A stretch of DNA of 44,022 nucleotides, taken from positions 1-44,022 of the forward strand of contig LSSN01005946.1 of assembly GCA_001970855.1 (NCBI GenBank), read 5' to 3'. Below are positions 12,321-22,500 of this stretch, piece by piece; position 1 is the stretch's first letter; each line of letters begins with the position of its first letter. The translations under genes and the position numbers were made by a program. This stretch comes from Smittium culicis. Lineage: Eukaryota > Kickxellomycota > Harpellomycetes > Harpellales > Legeriomycetaceae. Below the pieces are notes generated by a model. That model had not been told where the DNA came from and made no database searches. It worked only from the letters and a program-made list of their open reading frames with translations.

Positions 12321-13940
12321 AGTGTTCTCTTTAACAAAAAAAAAGACGGTGAAAGCTTTAACGATTTTTTTTTACAACCCTTTTATTTGGATTATATGTT
12401 TTGATGTTTGGGAGACAGAAATTGTATAACAATTAAATATAATTCAAAATGCACAATATTCCTTTATAGCTATATTGTGTATGCATTTCTTGGCGTCTCT
12501 TTCTTATGTTTATACTCTTCTATAATTTTCAAATCTATTCAAATCTATTAAATTTGGTGAATGAGAATCAGCTGGATTCCGGTTTCAGATCATTGGATGA
12601 TCTGGCTTATTATGAGCGAATTGTCTTGCTAAAGCCTGGGTATAGACAATAATTGGCTGTACTAAATTTGCCTTTGCACATTACACTCTACTTTGATTTT
12701 GCCATTATATTCTATTCTTAGCTCGTTTAACTATCCTCCAAAATCACACCTCAGCATGATAGCATCTTGAGCTATTAATGTACCACAGCTTTTGGACGTG
12801 CGAAATAATAAAATTTCACTAATCACTTTTACAAGCTATCAATTTTCCTCCGCGAACCTTAAACCTAAGTTCCCCGCATTGATATATAACCAACTCACCA
12901 ATACAACCCATATTATACCAATTTCCAGAATTCAATTTTGCTAACGCTATAGATGAATTTTAAAACATACTCATATATTCGATATGCAGATAAAATTTTA
13001 TCTCTTTTTATATACAAATTACAACACACTTTCATAGATATCACAGTTCTACTCCAAAAAAGTTTTTTTTCTTAATATCTACTGACTTTTGTTCTTTTTT
13101 TTTTTCAACTAGATCTACACAATAGATGAAGGTATAAAAACTGAATAAAAATTTTTCATAGGAAAAAAATTTAATACCAATCTTATCATAAAATTAGAAT
13201 TAATTGAAACTCTTTTATTACGTTAGACTTATAAAATAAATCTTTACTAATATATCTATTGTAAGTGCGCATTTTTTTGACGTACAAAGCAAGCTAAATA
13301 AATCCTATTCAAAAGATTAGCTTATTAGAATCAAGAATAAATTAAACTAATAAACTATATGTCCAAAAATATATTTATAACAATATAACAAAGAATCAAA
13401 ATATACACTAAACTGATTCGGGAATACTGAACTTTTCCTATTAAATTTTTTCATCGCCGCAAGATTTATTTATACCTTTTGTTCACATTTGGAAATATAT
13501 CGAATATATCATCTTATATAGCCAATCAGTTTATCCGATTCACATTACACAATAACATAACTAGTTAATATATATTCAACTCTTAGAAATTTTACATCTT
13601 TAAATATTTATTATATTACAGAAAAAAATTTTAGCGGGATTATAAATGACATTTCCTATAGTTCAATGATTGCTTTAATGACGCCTTGGGTTGTAATATA
13701 CAACAAAAGAGTAAGAGAATCAAGCCGACCATTATCTTTAGAAACTTGTAAGATCTATCAGCAACATAAAATGTATTATAATAATCTCAACAATATTAAT
13801 TGGCATTTAATTGGAGTTGGCTACTAAATATTTTCCGCTCAACACTCGTTAAAAAGGAGAAATTATTGTTTTGTTTAATTTATAAGAGCACTTTCTTTAC
13901 TACTATGCTACAACAAACCAATATTTGAATTTTTCTAGGA
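12321..13940. other. CHO2 upstream region, no certain gene
   Basis: AT-rich spacer upstream of CHO2. Two short open frames are present: 12506-12652 (48 codons) and 13666-13827 (53 codons). Neither belongs to a recognised family. The first few hundred bases presumably hold the CHO2 promoter. Confidence 0.4.
12506..12652 (+). CDS. Possible very small ORF (48 aa)
   Basis: ATG at 12506 to TAA at 12650-12652. The second half reads SGFRSLDDLAYYERIVLLKP, which is compositionally more protein-like than the neighbouring AT-rich DNA, and the first half (MFILFYNF..) is hydrophobic. The frame is open some codons upstream of the Met, so it could be the end of a spliced gene or a relic. It is not recognised and could be chance. 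Confidence 0.2.
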   Translation: MFILFYNFQIYSNLLNLVNENQLDSGFRSLDDLAYYERIVLLKPGYRQ

Positions 13941-13947
13941 ATATAGC

Positions 13948-14020
13948 TATTTTAACTGAACACAGATGGCTATATTTGGTAAATCAAAAAAACTATATGG
14001 CTTGATAAAGGTTTAATTTA
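13948..14020 (+). repeat. Dispersed ~330-bp repeat, copy A (partial)
   Basis: Contains the core GGCTATATTTGGTAAATCAA preceded by an AACTGAACACAGAT block, matching copies at 15040 and 30455. Only the central part is recognisable. Confidence 0.6.
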
Positions 14021-14284
14021 GAAATGCACCTTTTAAAAGTCTTAATAATAGATATCTAAAAAAAAAAAATCTTAAATACACTGGAAATTAAATTTTGTGA
14101 CAACCCACTAACCTAATTATTTTTATTTTGTATAATGTTGAAAAAATTTTTATTTAAATTTAGTCCTTTTACTAATTTCTAAGACCATTTTTTAATCCTA
14201 AGATTTTTTACTTAACTGGAATATCTTTTTCTTAATTTCCAAGATTTATTCAAAAAATAGGCGTGAATTTCAATGCTTTTTTTT

Positions 14285-14618
14285 TTAAATACAAGATGCT
14301 CTTCGCGCCAATTATTATATATATATATTTCATTAATTTGGTGTGTTGTGCTTTGATAAAATTTAAAAAATGACTCATTTAATTACATAATGCCAACCAC
14401 TATAGCACTAAAGCGAATCAGATGTTTAGCACTTTCCCAGGTGGTAAATGTTTGTGATCACTAAATATAGCGAACACGTTCAGCTAAATTAGTTTAATTC
14501 CAAAACTCAAAAAAATTTTATTTTATTGTGTAGTAGTGGCAAATAATATATATGGAATGAATCTTATACGAATCGATAATTTCGATTTTGTAAAGTGTGT
14601 CGGGCGGGAAAGGATTAA
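14285..14618 (-). repeat. Dispersed ~330-bp repeat, copy B (inverted)
   Basis: Read on the - strand it begins TTAATCCTTTCCCG.. and continues through ACTTTACAAAATCGAAATT and CGATTCGTATAAG. It then reads TTTAGCTGAACGTGTTCGCT, ACCACCTGGGAAAG and GTGCTATAGTGGTTGGCATT, and ends near GCATCTTGTATTTAA. The same ordered blocks occur on the + strand between 14940 and 15330. It is the mirror image of copy C, with about 320 bp between their inner ends. Confidence 0.75.
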
Positions 14619-14939
14619 TTAGAAATAACCAAAACAATTTTATATTATAACTTCAAATTATTAGAAAATTATAATAACTATAATTATAATGTCAAAATAT
14701 TTATGCGTAAACTAGGATTATTAATAGAATTTTTTTTTAGGATATAAGCACAATATGGTATACTATTTACTATATTTTGAGTAGTAATTGATAAATACAT
14801 TTATTAAAAATTCAATGAATCAATATTGGAAATTATATTTAAATTATAAACATGAATTTTCAACTTGGTATATAAAATTTATGCTTGCTGCTAATTTTTC
14901 ATTTTTACATATCAATTTCATAATAAACTTCATTAAAAA

Positions 14940-15305
14940 AATGAATTTATTAATTCGCTATCCATTTAAAAGGAATTTAACTATTTACCTTTAATATTCG
15001 ATAAACATATTGCTATAAAGATTTCGGAATTAAATCAATTTAGCTGAACGTGTTGGCTATATTTGGTAGATCAAAAATAGTCTACCTTTCATGAAAGGGT
15101 AAACAAGTTGTAGTATTGATTGCCGATAAAAACATTTTTTGGTAAGTAATGCGTCGCCTAAATACTATAGTAATCGGTATTACCTAATTAAAAGAGTAAT
15201 TTTTTAAATTTTATAAAAATACACCACACCAAACTAAACCAAAACGACCGAATAATTCATAATAATTGATGCGGAAAACATCTTGAATTTAATCCTTTCC
15301 CGATC
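14940..15305 (+). repeat. Dispersed ~330-bp repeat, copy C
   Basis: Ordered blocks shared with copies B and E: GAATTTATTAATTCG near 14951, TTTAGCTGAACGTGTTGGCT near 15039, ATATTTGGTAGATCAAAAAT, CTAAATACTATAGTAATCGG near 15158, and TTTTTTAAATTTTATAAA. It ends in GATGCGGAAAACATCTTGAA and TTTAATCCTTTCCCG. The end leads straight into copy D, so C and D look like a short tandem array. Confidence 0.75.
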
Positions 15306-15490
15306 AACATTCTTTACAAAATTTAATTTATTCATTCGATTATTGTTTATAAGTAGATTTATTATTTATAGCTAAAGTACTATAAACCAGTATAAGAATT
15401 AATCTCTTAATTAGTGTGTCTTTATTGAATGCTATTGGATATATTCGGTAGTTCAAAAACAAATCCCCCCCTATCAAAGGTTAATAAAAA
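15306..15490 (+). repeat. Dispersed ~330-bp repeat, copy D (partial, diverged)
   Basis: Starts TTCTTTACAAAATTTAATTT, then ATTCATTCGATTATTGTTTA and, near 15432, a diverged core TGCTATTGGATATATTCGGTAG. The 3' half is not clearly recognisable. Confidence 0.55.
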
Positions 15491-15879
15491 AAATCCTTTT
15501 AATTTACTCTTATTTTTTGAATAGGTCTTGGCAATTAAGAAATTATAATTGAGAGAGGATACATATTAAGCGTTATCATCGTATTGGATAAAACCAAATC
15601 AAAAATTATAAGTCAAAAAAAATAGAGAATTAAATGAACTATAAAAATTTCAGAATGGCATACAAGTAAAGTACCCAGTCGTGCTATCCTTACCATAATT
15701 ACTTTCTTAAAAGCGCTCTACCAGTATAAAGATTTTCAATTATAAAATTTTATTTAAAAAAATTCTAAATAAATACTTACCTTCAACTAAGTCAATTAAA
15801 CAAGACGACACAACTTAAGATCAGATGGACAGAATCGACACAAGCTGCTTACTGAAATTGTTCAACAGCTCCTGAGAAA

Positions 15880-16400
15880 AATTGCGGGCTAATCTGAACT
15901 AGAAGACCCGCATGAAACAAAAAAGATGCCAATAGCAGACCTCATAGTTTATCCTGAACTCACCGCAGAACTTCCATATAATGAAGAAGACTTCTTCTGT
16001 ACACTTCATACCAAAGAAGAGCTCAAGAGCGCAATATTACAAATCATTCTTTCCCCAAGACTATTTCGATGAAATATAGCTCACCACCACTGAACGGTAC
16101 CGATTTAAGTGCGGCGAAGAAGGTCGAAACTGTCCTTTACGCAATATAAACAGCTCTTGATAACGAAATCCGAACAATCTGTTATTCTTCCGGAGTATAA
16201 AACCTGGAAAAGGGTATGGATATTTCAGAAAATCCTACCCAGTTCTTAGAGTTTGAAACCAAGCTTCTGATGGACCAAGATGCGTTATAAGACCTCATTT
16301 CAAAGAATCTGTATCGAAGAAACAGCGAGTCTGGAATTTTCAAAATTCCCAGCAAATCACAGACTCAAAGGACATTCACAAAAGTAACACTGATATGGAG
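15880..16400 (+). pseudogene. DIRS gag-like N-terminal region (broken)
   Basis: One frame reads ELEDPHETKKMPIADLIVYP followed by PELTAELPYNEEDFF and HTKEELKSAI. After a frame change a block LEKGMDISENPTQFLEFETK follows. The spacing and wording match the region upstream of RT in fungal DIRS-like polyproteins. Stops occur near 16065, 16150 and elsewhere. The function would be nucleoprotein assembly of the retroelement. Confidence 0.6.
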
Positions 16401-16669
16401 CCGAGAACCACAGCTACAATCGCCGCCGAAGCCGAATACAAGACCTCATACCACCTGTCGAATTTTTGTGCAAGAGGCTGCTGATGCAGCATAGGGTGAC
16501 AGTAGAGACCCAAAACAGTTACCCAGTAGATAGAAGACTCGCTATGCTCAAATCGACATGGCCAAAAATAACTTGAAGAAATATTTGCCTCTTTCTAAGC
16601 AATCAACAATATTGAGCAGATTCAAACGCGGCTTTAAGTGATCTAAATAAATATTTGATATTCCAAAGT

Positions 16670-17930
16670 AGATTGGGAGTCTCCGGTCTGTTTTAAACCT
16701 ACGATAGCTCAACATCCAAGTTTCAGAGTGAAAATTAAATATGCCGACAATATTCTCCATCTGCGTCTTGGACCGCATAAAAGGCTATCGGACGTTCTCA
16801 GACCCCTAGAGTGAATCCATGCATATCCTGTTATTCAAGAAGCGTCTGAATTATCTACGCTTTTATTTTAATAAACGCATTTTCCAGTTTCGTTTCCGGT
16901 TATTCGTGATATCACTGAGACTGTTTTTTTTTCGCTAAAACACTACGATCAATTTTGAAATTTTTCAGATCGTAAGGGATGCGAGTATCTTCGTACCTAG
17001 GAGACCTCCTATTCAAGAGAAAATCCAAAGATATGTATTCTAAAATCACATGGTAAGTATACTCGAAGCATTGGGAGCTTGGATTCAAGATGAAAGAAGA
17101 TAAATCTTCTACAAACCCATTCCAGTATATCACATGTCTTGGTATGTCTATCAACATCAGAGATATGTCTCTGAAGGTTCCATCTACCAAAATCCGAGAC
17201 CTTCGAATCGAAGCCAGCAAACTACTTAATGCTGATCAGACGAAGTTATGATGTCTCGCGAGCTTTATATGGAAATATCAGCCAATTTCTGTAGCTATTC
17301 TGCCTAGTCATCTTATGCTCCGTCGTCTCTTGGAGTTCAAAAACTCAGCTATATCGAAAATTAAGTCATGGATTCCGACAGTGATACTGATGAAACCCGT
17401 AATCCAAAACATTTTTTTTTGAAAGAACCAATTAGTATTATGAAATAGTCTCTCGTTATTATCATAGGCCCCAGATCTGTAGATTTCCACGAGCTCCATC
17501 AATTGAGCTTGGATAATCTTGGTGATTCCACACACATACTCGGGATCATCGGCACCTTCACAAGAAAGAATAAATATCAAATCGAAGAAGCTTCATAAAG
17601 TACTGTATTCATTTAATATCAAGAGCATGGTCGGTCTATCTATGTTTTAATACTCATTCAGCACAACCTCACTAATATTGGTGAAGAAATTCTGCGGATC
17701 AATCTCACCCAAACTACTGGATATATCATAAAAGACTTTTTCACACTTTATACATACCAATAATCGCTTTCAAGTAACAAAAGTATCTTTTTTACTGAAT
17801 ACAGAAGATGCTCTGAGCAGACTGGCTACTCATATCTAATATTATCTTAGCCAAGAGGCATTCAATACATTGGAAAATATTAACGATTTACATGACGTGG
17901 GTATTTTTTCTTCTCGATTGATGAAGAATT
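16670..17930 (+). pseudogene. DIRS reverse transcriptase / RNase H (broken)
   Basis: RT blocks: SLRSVLNLR then LNIQVSE near 16680-16720, LRFYFNKRIFQFRFRLF near 16855-16905, FFFAKTLRSILKFFRS near 16924-16970, and the catalytic box as YLGDLL near 16994-17011. DIRS-type enzymes have YLDD or similar there, so the first Asp is lost. A thumb-like region follows: LGFKMKEDKSSTNPFQYITC, then VPSTKIRDLRIEASKLLNAD, and LASFIWK with LPSHLMLRRLLEFKNSAI up to about 17345. The RNase H part is more damaged (ERINIKSKKLHKVLYSFNIK at 17560-17620). The end of pol (SQEAFNTLENINDLHDVGIF, then PYPYPMWNLI) reaches about 18040. Multiple stops and frame changes make it non-functional. Confidence 0.78.
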
Positions 17931-18221
17931 TCGAGTATTACTAAAACAAGTTTTTCGAAAAAGTGAAACTAGGACAGAATGTATTAGCATTCAAATGTAC
18001 AAAGTTCAGAAACCCATATCCATACCCTATGTGGAATCTGATATATTAGACCATTCAGAAAATCCACAAATAGCGAGTCGCGATGACATTAGTGACACCA
18101 ATGTGGAAATTCGCGACTTTGATCCCGTATCTGATGTCCCTATCTGTGTCCCAGACGTTACTACTGCAATCAAATACTGTGTTTAAAGACTCGAAAAGCA
18201 GAAAATCACCGCTCTCTGAAA

Positions 18222-19236
18222 ACAAGCATTGGTTTTTGATAGCTTGGAGTATTTCGACGTTTCCTCAGAAAACAAGGTCTCGGAAATCATGCTATTTACT
18301 GTATCTTTTCGAACAAACGATGTCTTAGGAATAAATCTGGGTGCGTCTCTATCAAATAGCACTTTTTATATTGCAGTATTTTAAATTCAATAATAGGAGA
18401 ATTTCAGCTCCTCAAATAATAAATTATCTTGTAGAGATATATACTATTTATACTCAAAGTAGGATCAATAAAGGATTATAAGTCAGAATTACTGAGACTT
18501 TTAGAAACACTGAAAAAACTGTCAGATAACCCCATTTTTTCAAATTTTACAAAAAATCTTGACAATTAATCAATTCTTTTATTTTCAGACGAGAAATAAA
18601 CATATCTCAAGTGCTTAATTTATTCAGATAGTAAATTAATTCATCAAGAATTAAAAAAAAACAGCTCATAGCTAAGTTATGCTGGTTTTTATCCGTTAAA
18701 TTTTTTTTAAGAGTCAGTGACATCCATAAAATAAATGATGTGAGAACTATGGGCAAATATGGACTACTAAAATTAATATTTTTATTCCTCAAAGAAAATT
18801 GAAGAGGTCTAACCGTTAAAAAAAATTTTCAGATAAACTCTCATAGGGATCCAATACTATATTCGGTAATTTCTTAATAATTATATGAAAATAACGTAGC
18901 CTCAGAACCTTTTCCAACACGAATTTCACTTTAAAAAGTCGTAAAAAGGATATTAAACAGGCTTATTATATTCTTGAATGGCTATAAGAACCCCTTCCAT
19001 TAATTATTATTAGAAGATATATCCACTCGTTGTCAGATTGAATCAGGAGCGACCCTAATGCACCGAAACTGAAGGGTAGATAGACCGGAGCCACACTAGC
19101 CGCTAACTCCGGAGTATCATCAGATGAAATAGTTTCTCATGAATTTTGGTTTAAATATACCATCTATGATACATACTATCGACTCACAAGAAATTCTTCG
19201 AGTAACTTGGCCGAAACAATATTAAATTTGAATTAA
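18222..19236 (+). pseudogene. DIRS tyrosine recombinase (broken)
   Basis: A SAM-like N-terminal part begins near KQALVFDSLEYFDVSSENKV (18222), followed by RISAPQIINYLVEIYTIYTQ near 18394-18453. A catalytic-domain part includes FFLRVSDIHKINDVRT near 18700 (on +), NSHRDPILYSV near 18835-18870, and the C-terminal block TGATLAANSGVSSDEIVSHE at about 19085-19142 followed by YTIYDTYYRLTRNSSSN. The Tyr-containing end is where the nucleophile lies in this family. Stops interrupt it (for example SLSD* near 19040 and GR* near 19080). This enzyme would integrate the circular cDNA of a DIRS element; this copy cannot. Confidence 0.75.
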
Positions 19237-19270
19237 ATTAATAATAACACACTCTGAATTATAATGATAT

Positions 19271-19559
19271 AATTAATCGAGCTATTTATATTGAATATTA
19301 ATTTATATTATACGATGAGAGGAGATGAATTAATCCCCGCCCAACAGGAACTATCTTACTTGCCGAAAGATGTTAAGAATAACACGATTATGTACTTATC
19401 TGTTTATACCATTAAAATTTTTTACAGTTTATTTAATTCTCTATCCTTATTTTCTTTTAGTTTTCGGTTTATTTTTATCCAAAAATGTGATAACACTTAA
19501 TATTTCTCATCTCATCGCGTAATATAAATTAATATTTGCATTAAAGAGCTCGATTAATT
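19271..19559. mobile_element. MITE-like element with ~55-bp terminal inverted repeats
   Basis: The left arm begins AATTAATCGAGCT (19271). The right arm ends AGCTCGATTAATT (19559), an exact 13-bp inverse. With small gaps the inverted similarity extends through AATATTAATTTATATTA and CGATGAGA, about 55 bp into each side. Total 289 bp, with a 180-bp interior holding a short open frame (about 19318-19500) of no known family. TA/TTAA lies at both edges, so the target duplication could be TA or TTAA. It sits 35 bp after the DIRS recombinase. Alternatives are a terminal structure of that element or a transcribed long hairpin. Confidence 0.65.
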
Positions 19560-22500
19560 ACAAAAAAAAAAAAGCTTCATATTAAGTAAAAGTTCTCATT
19601 TTTAATAGTTTAACTTTAATTTAATACTAATTTTAAAATATTAAGGTAGATAGATATTTAATCATTGAAATTTGTTTTTTTTTTGTGTGCATTCCATCGC
19701 ATAGTATCAACTCGATTTGGTAGCTGAATCAATATTAATTTATTCAATTCCAGATTCCTTAAATATTTTAAAATTAAAATATATGATGTAAAAATACATC
19801 TGATTTTATGCCCGCATAAAGTTATTATAAAATTATCGAAAAATAATCGCTCGTAAAATTTTAAGTATTTGGATAAATATTATTATAATAATTGAAAATA
19901 AAGAAAACTTATATTATTGAAAATACGTAAAATAGATAATTTAGAACTTTCAACTTTACCCTTACTTCAAAATAACAAAAATATCTATGATTTATCTTTA
20001 CTTGATTGCCAGACTGAATTTATTGATATTATATACTATTTTTTTTAATTATGCTATGTAATCCGGTCATAAAAATGAAATGATTATTAGAAATTTCTAT
20101 TGTATATAATTTATTAATTTAAAAAAATATTTGTTTGACAAATAAAAATAAAAGCATAAAAAAACTAAATATTGAATTTTTGACTTGATATTTTAAATTT
20201 AAAATAAACCTTAAAAGTTTATTCAAAATCGATTTTTATAAATTCTTTAAAAATATATGCAATTAGAATATTCTGCCTTCTCTGAAAATTTCTGCTGAAA
20301 ATCTGACTTTTTGTGATTTGAATTCATCTTTAATTGACGATAATAGACTTTGGGTTTGTTGATGCTGTTTCATATTAATAAATTAAACACTTTGTTTAAA
20401 AATTTAAGGCAATTACGAATATTATGAAAATGGGTTGAATTTAGTTGTGTTTTTTTTTAACATATAGTATTTTTTTTCAGATTCAGATTTAGAATTTTAA
20501 TAAAAGCGTAAAAAATATTGAAATTTAAACTAAATTTTTTATTGTGTAAGCGACCAAAAAATAAATATAACATTTAACGAAAAAAATAATTTCTTGTATT
20601 TAGACTTTTATTCTTTATTTAAAATAAATATTTTTTGATGGCCTATATTGTGTTACTTATATAAAACATGTAGTCGCTAAAGCCTATAAAAGTTCATTAT
20701 TACTTGTGAATAGCTAATCATAATTTTCCTCATATGGTTTCAATGATTAAATACAGATTATCAATGAGTATATTATTTAATTTAATTATAATTTCAAAAT
20801 AATTATTTGTATTCTGGAATTTACAAAAAATGAATCCAGGTTCCCAAAAACATCAGAATTCTGGAAAAATATCCTAAAACTCATTAAAAAATTATCAAGA
20901 AATGATCTTCAAGAAATATAATACATTTCAAAAATAGATTTAATAAATATTTTTGAGGTATTCCAATCTCTTATAAATATCTCTGAGGAATTTAATACGC
21001 TATCAATCTATCATAAATAAATCGAGAATTGAATCAAATTGTAGTGGTTATTTTCAGGATCACAATAGAATGTTTATTTCATGGATACAGGGTCTAAAAT
21101 TACAAATAATAAAAGATTAAAAAATAATAAAAAATAATAAAAAACAGATTAAAATTATTAAACCTGGGTTTAAAATGTTTAGCGAAAATGAAGGAGTAAT
21201 TAAATTTAAAGTAAAGTATTGAGATATAGTGTAAAATTTAATAAATAAAAGCTACACATCTAGATATAAAATCAAAACACTGGATAACAGCGATAAAAAA
21301 AAAAACACACAAAACATCATAATATTTTAAAGTCATAAATTATTCTATTCAATATTTTTCCTATTTATTAATAAAATTATATTTTCCAGAAAAAAATATT
21401 AAAAAAAAGTGAATTCAGGTTCTTAGTTTTATTTAATTACTTATTAAATAAAATATATTTAAAAAATCACCACAAAATAAAAAACTTTCAACATTAAATC
21501 CTAAAATAATAAACTAATCGAATTTTTACTTTAATTTTAGATCTTTGGTAGCTGCCTTTAGAGTAAATTTAGCTTTCGATGGAGGAAATTTTAGTGAATT
21601 TTTTATTATTTAATATTTCACTATACTTTCATTTATAAATTAGATTCATTTTTTATTTAACACTTTATTAAAACCTTGGTTTGGTTTGATAAAATAATCA
21701 AGTTAATTAAAGTATTCTCGACTATTTATTAGTGTATTTAATGATTTTAGATTTAGTTTTTAATTTTTAAATTATCTATTGCTAAATTTTATAAAACCAA
21801 TTTTAAATATTTTTCAAGTTTTATACAAGTTTTTTTAAAAATATGTATGCTTAAAAAATATGTCATTATTTTATTTTTTTTGTGTCATAATTTGCAGTAT
21901 TTATACAGGTTTTAATTGTTGGTATTTTTCTGCTAACATTAGCGTCCTAAATATCAGTCTCATACACTATTAATATCAAATTTATTTTTAAAACTTTATT
22001 ATATATCCTATTCACGAATTTTATATTACCATTATAGATATATTTATTATTTGATTTAAATTTGGATATTTACTGTTTTAAGTACCAAATTTTTGCTTTA
22101 AATTGTGCCTTTTATAAATTGGTTTAAACTAAAGGAAAAATAGTTCTTATATAATTATCAAATGAAATTTTTTTTTTTATTAAATGAATATTTTTTGATT
22201 TTTACAACTAATAACAGCTTCACGGCTTTATAATTGTCTTTAAAACCGTTCCTTTTATTATTCAATAATTTTTAACGCTTTTATTTATAAATTATTCTTT
22301 TTTATTATTTAAAACTTATTATAATTTTATTTATCAATCATACTTTAAGATTTTTAACTATATGATCAGATTATGGAAAAAATTATAAGTATTTGATTTT
22401 TTTGTTTGTATTATTAGTGAAATTTTTACGAAGACTATTTTCAGAAAGTAGAAGAAACTAAATTTATAGAACCCTGAGAGAAATTTTATTCTTCTTTTGG

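Larger units (their letters stand above)
15810..19240 (+). mobile_element. Decayed DIRS-type tyrosine-recombinase retroelement
   Basis: Translating the three + frames piecewise gives, in order, a gag-like region, reverse transcriptase, RNase H and a tyrosine recombinase (YR). That domain order on one strand is the DIRS arrangement; Ty3/Copia elements would carry an integrase of the DDE type. All parts are broken by many stops and frame changes, so this is a dead copy. No LTRs were seen. The ~330-bp repeats upstream (13.9-15.5 kb) and the inverted-repeat element downstream (19271) are the nearest structured DNA and might, but need not, belong to it. Its GC is visibly higher than the flanking desert. 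Element ends are approximate. The class call rests on remembered family motifs. Confidence 0.8.

Noticed and set aside
13666..13827. 53-codon open frame with TPWVVIYNKRVRESSRPLS
   Set aside because: Looks somewhat protein-like, but has no recognisable family, no splice context and lies in decayed repeat DNA; left unannotated.
16548..17580. Three - strand open frames (76, 102 and 90 codons)
   Set aside because: They are shadows; the + strand frames carry the reverse transcriptase blocks of the DIRS relic.
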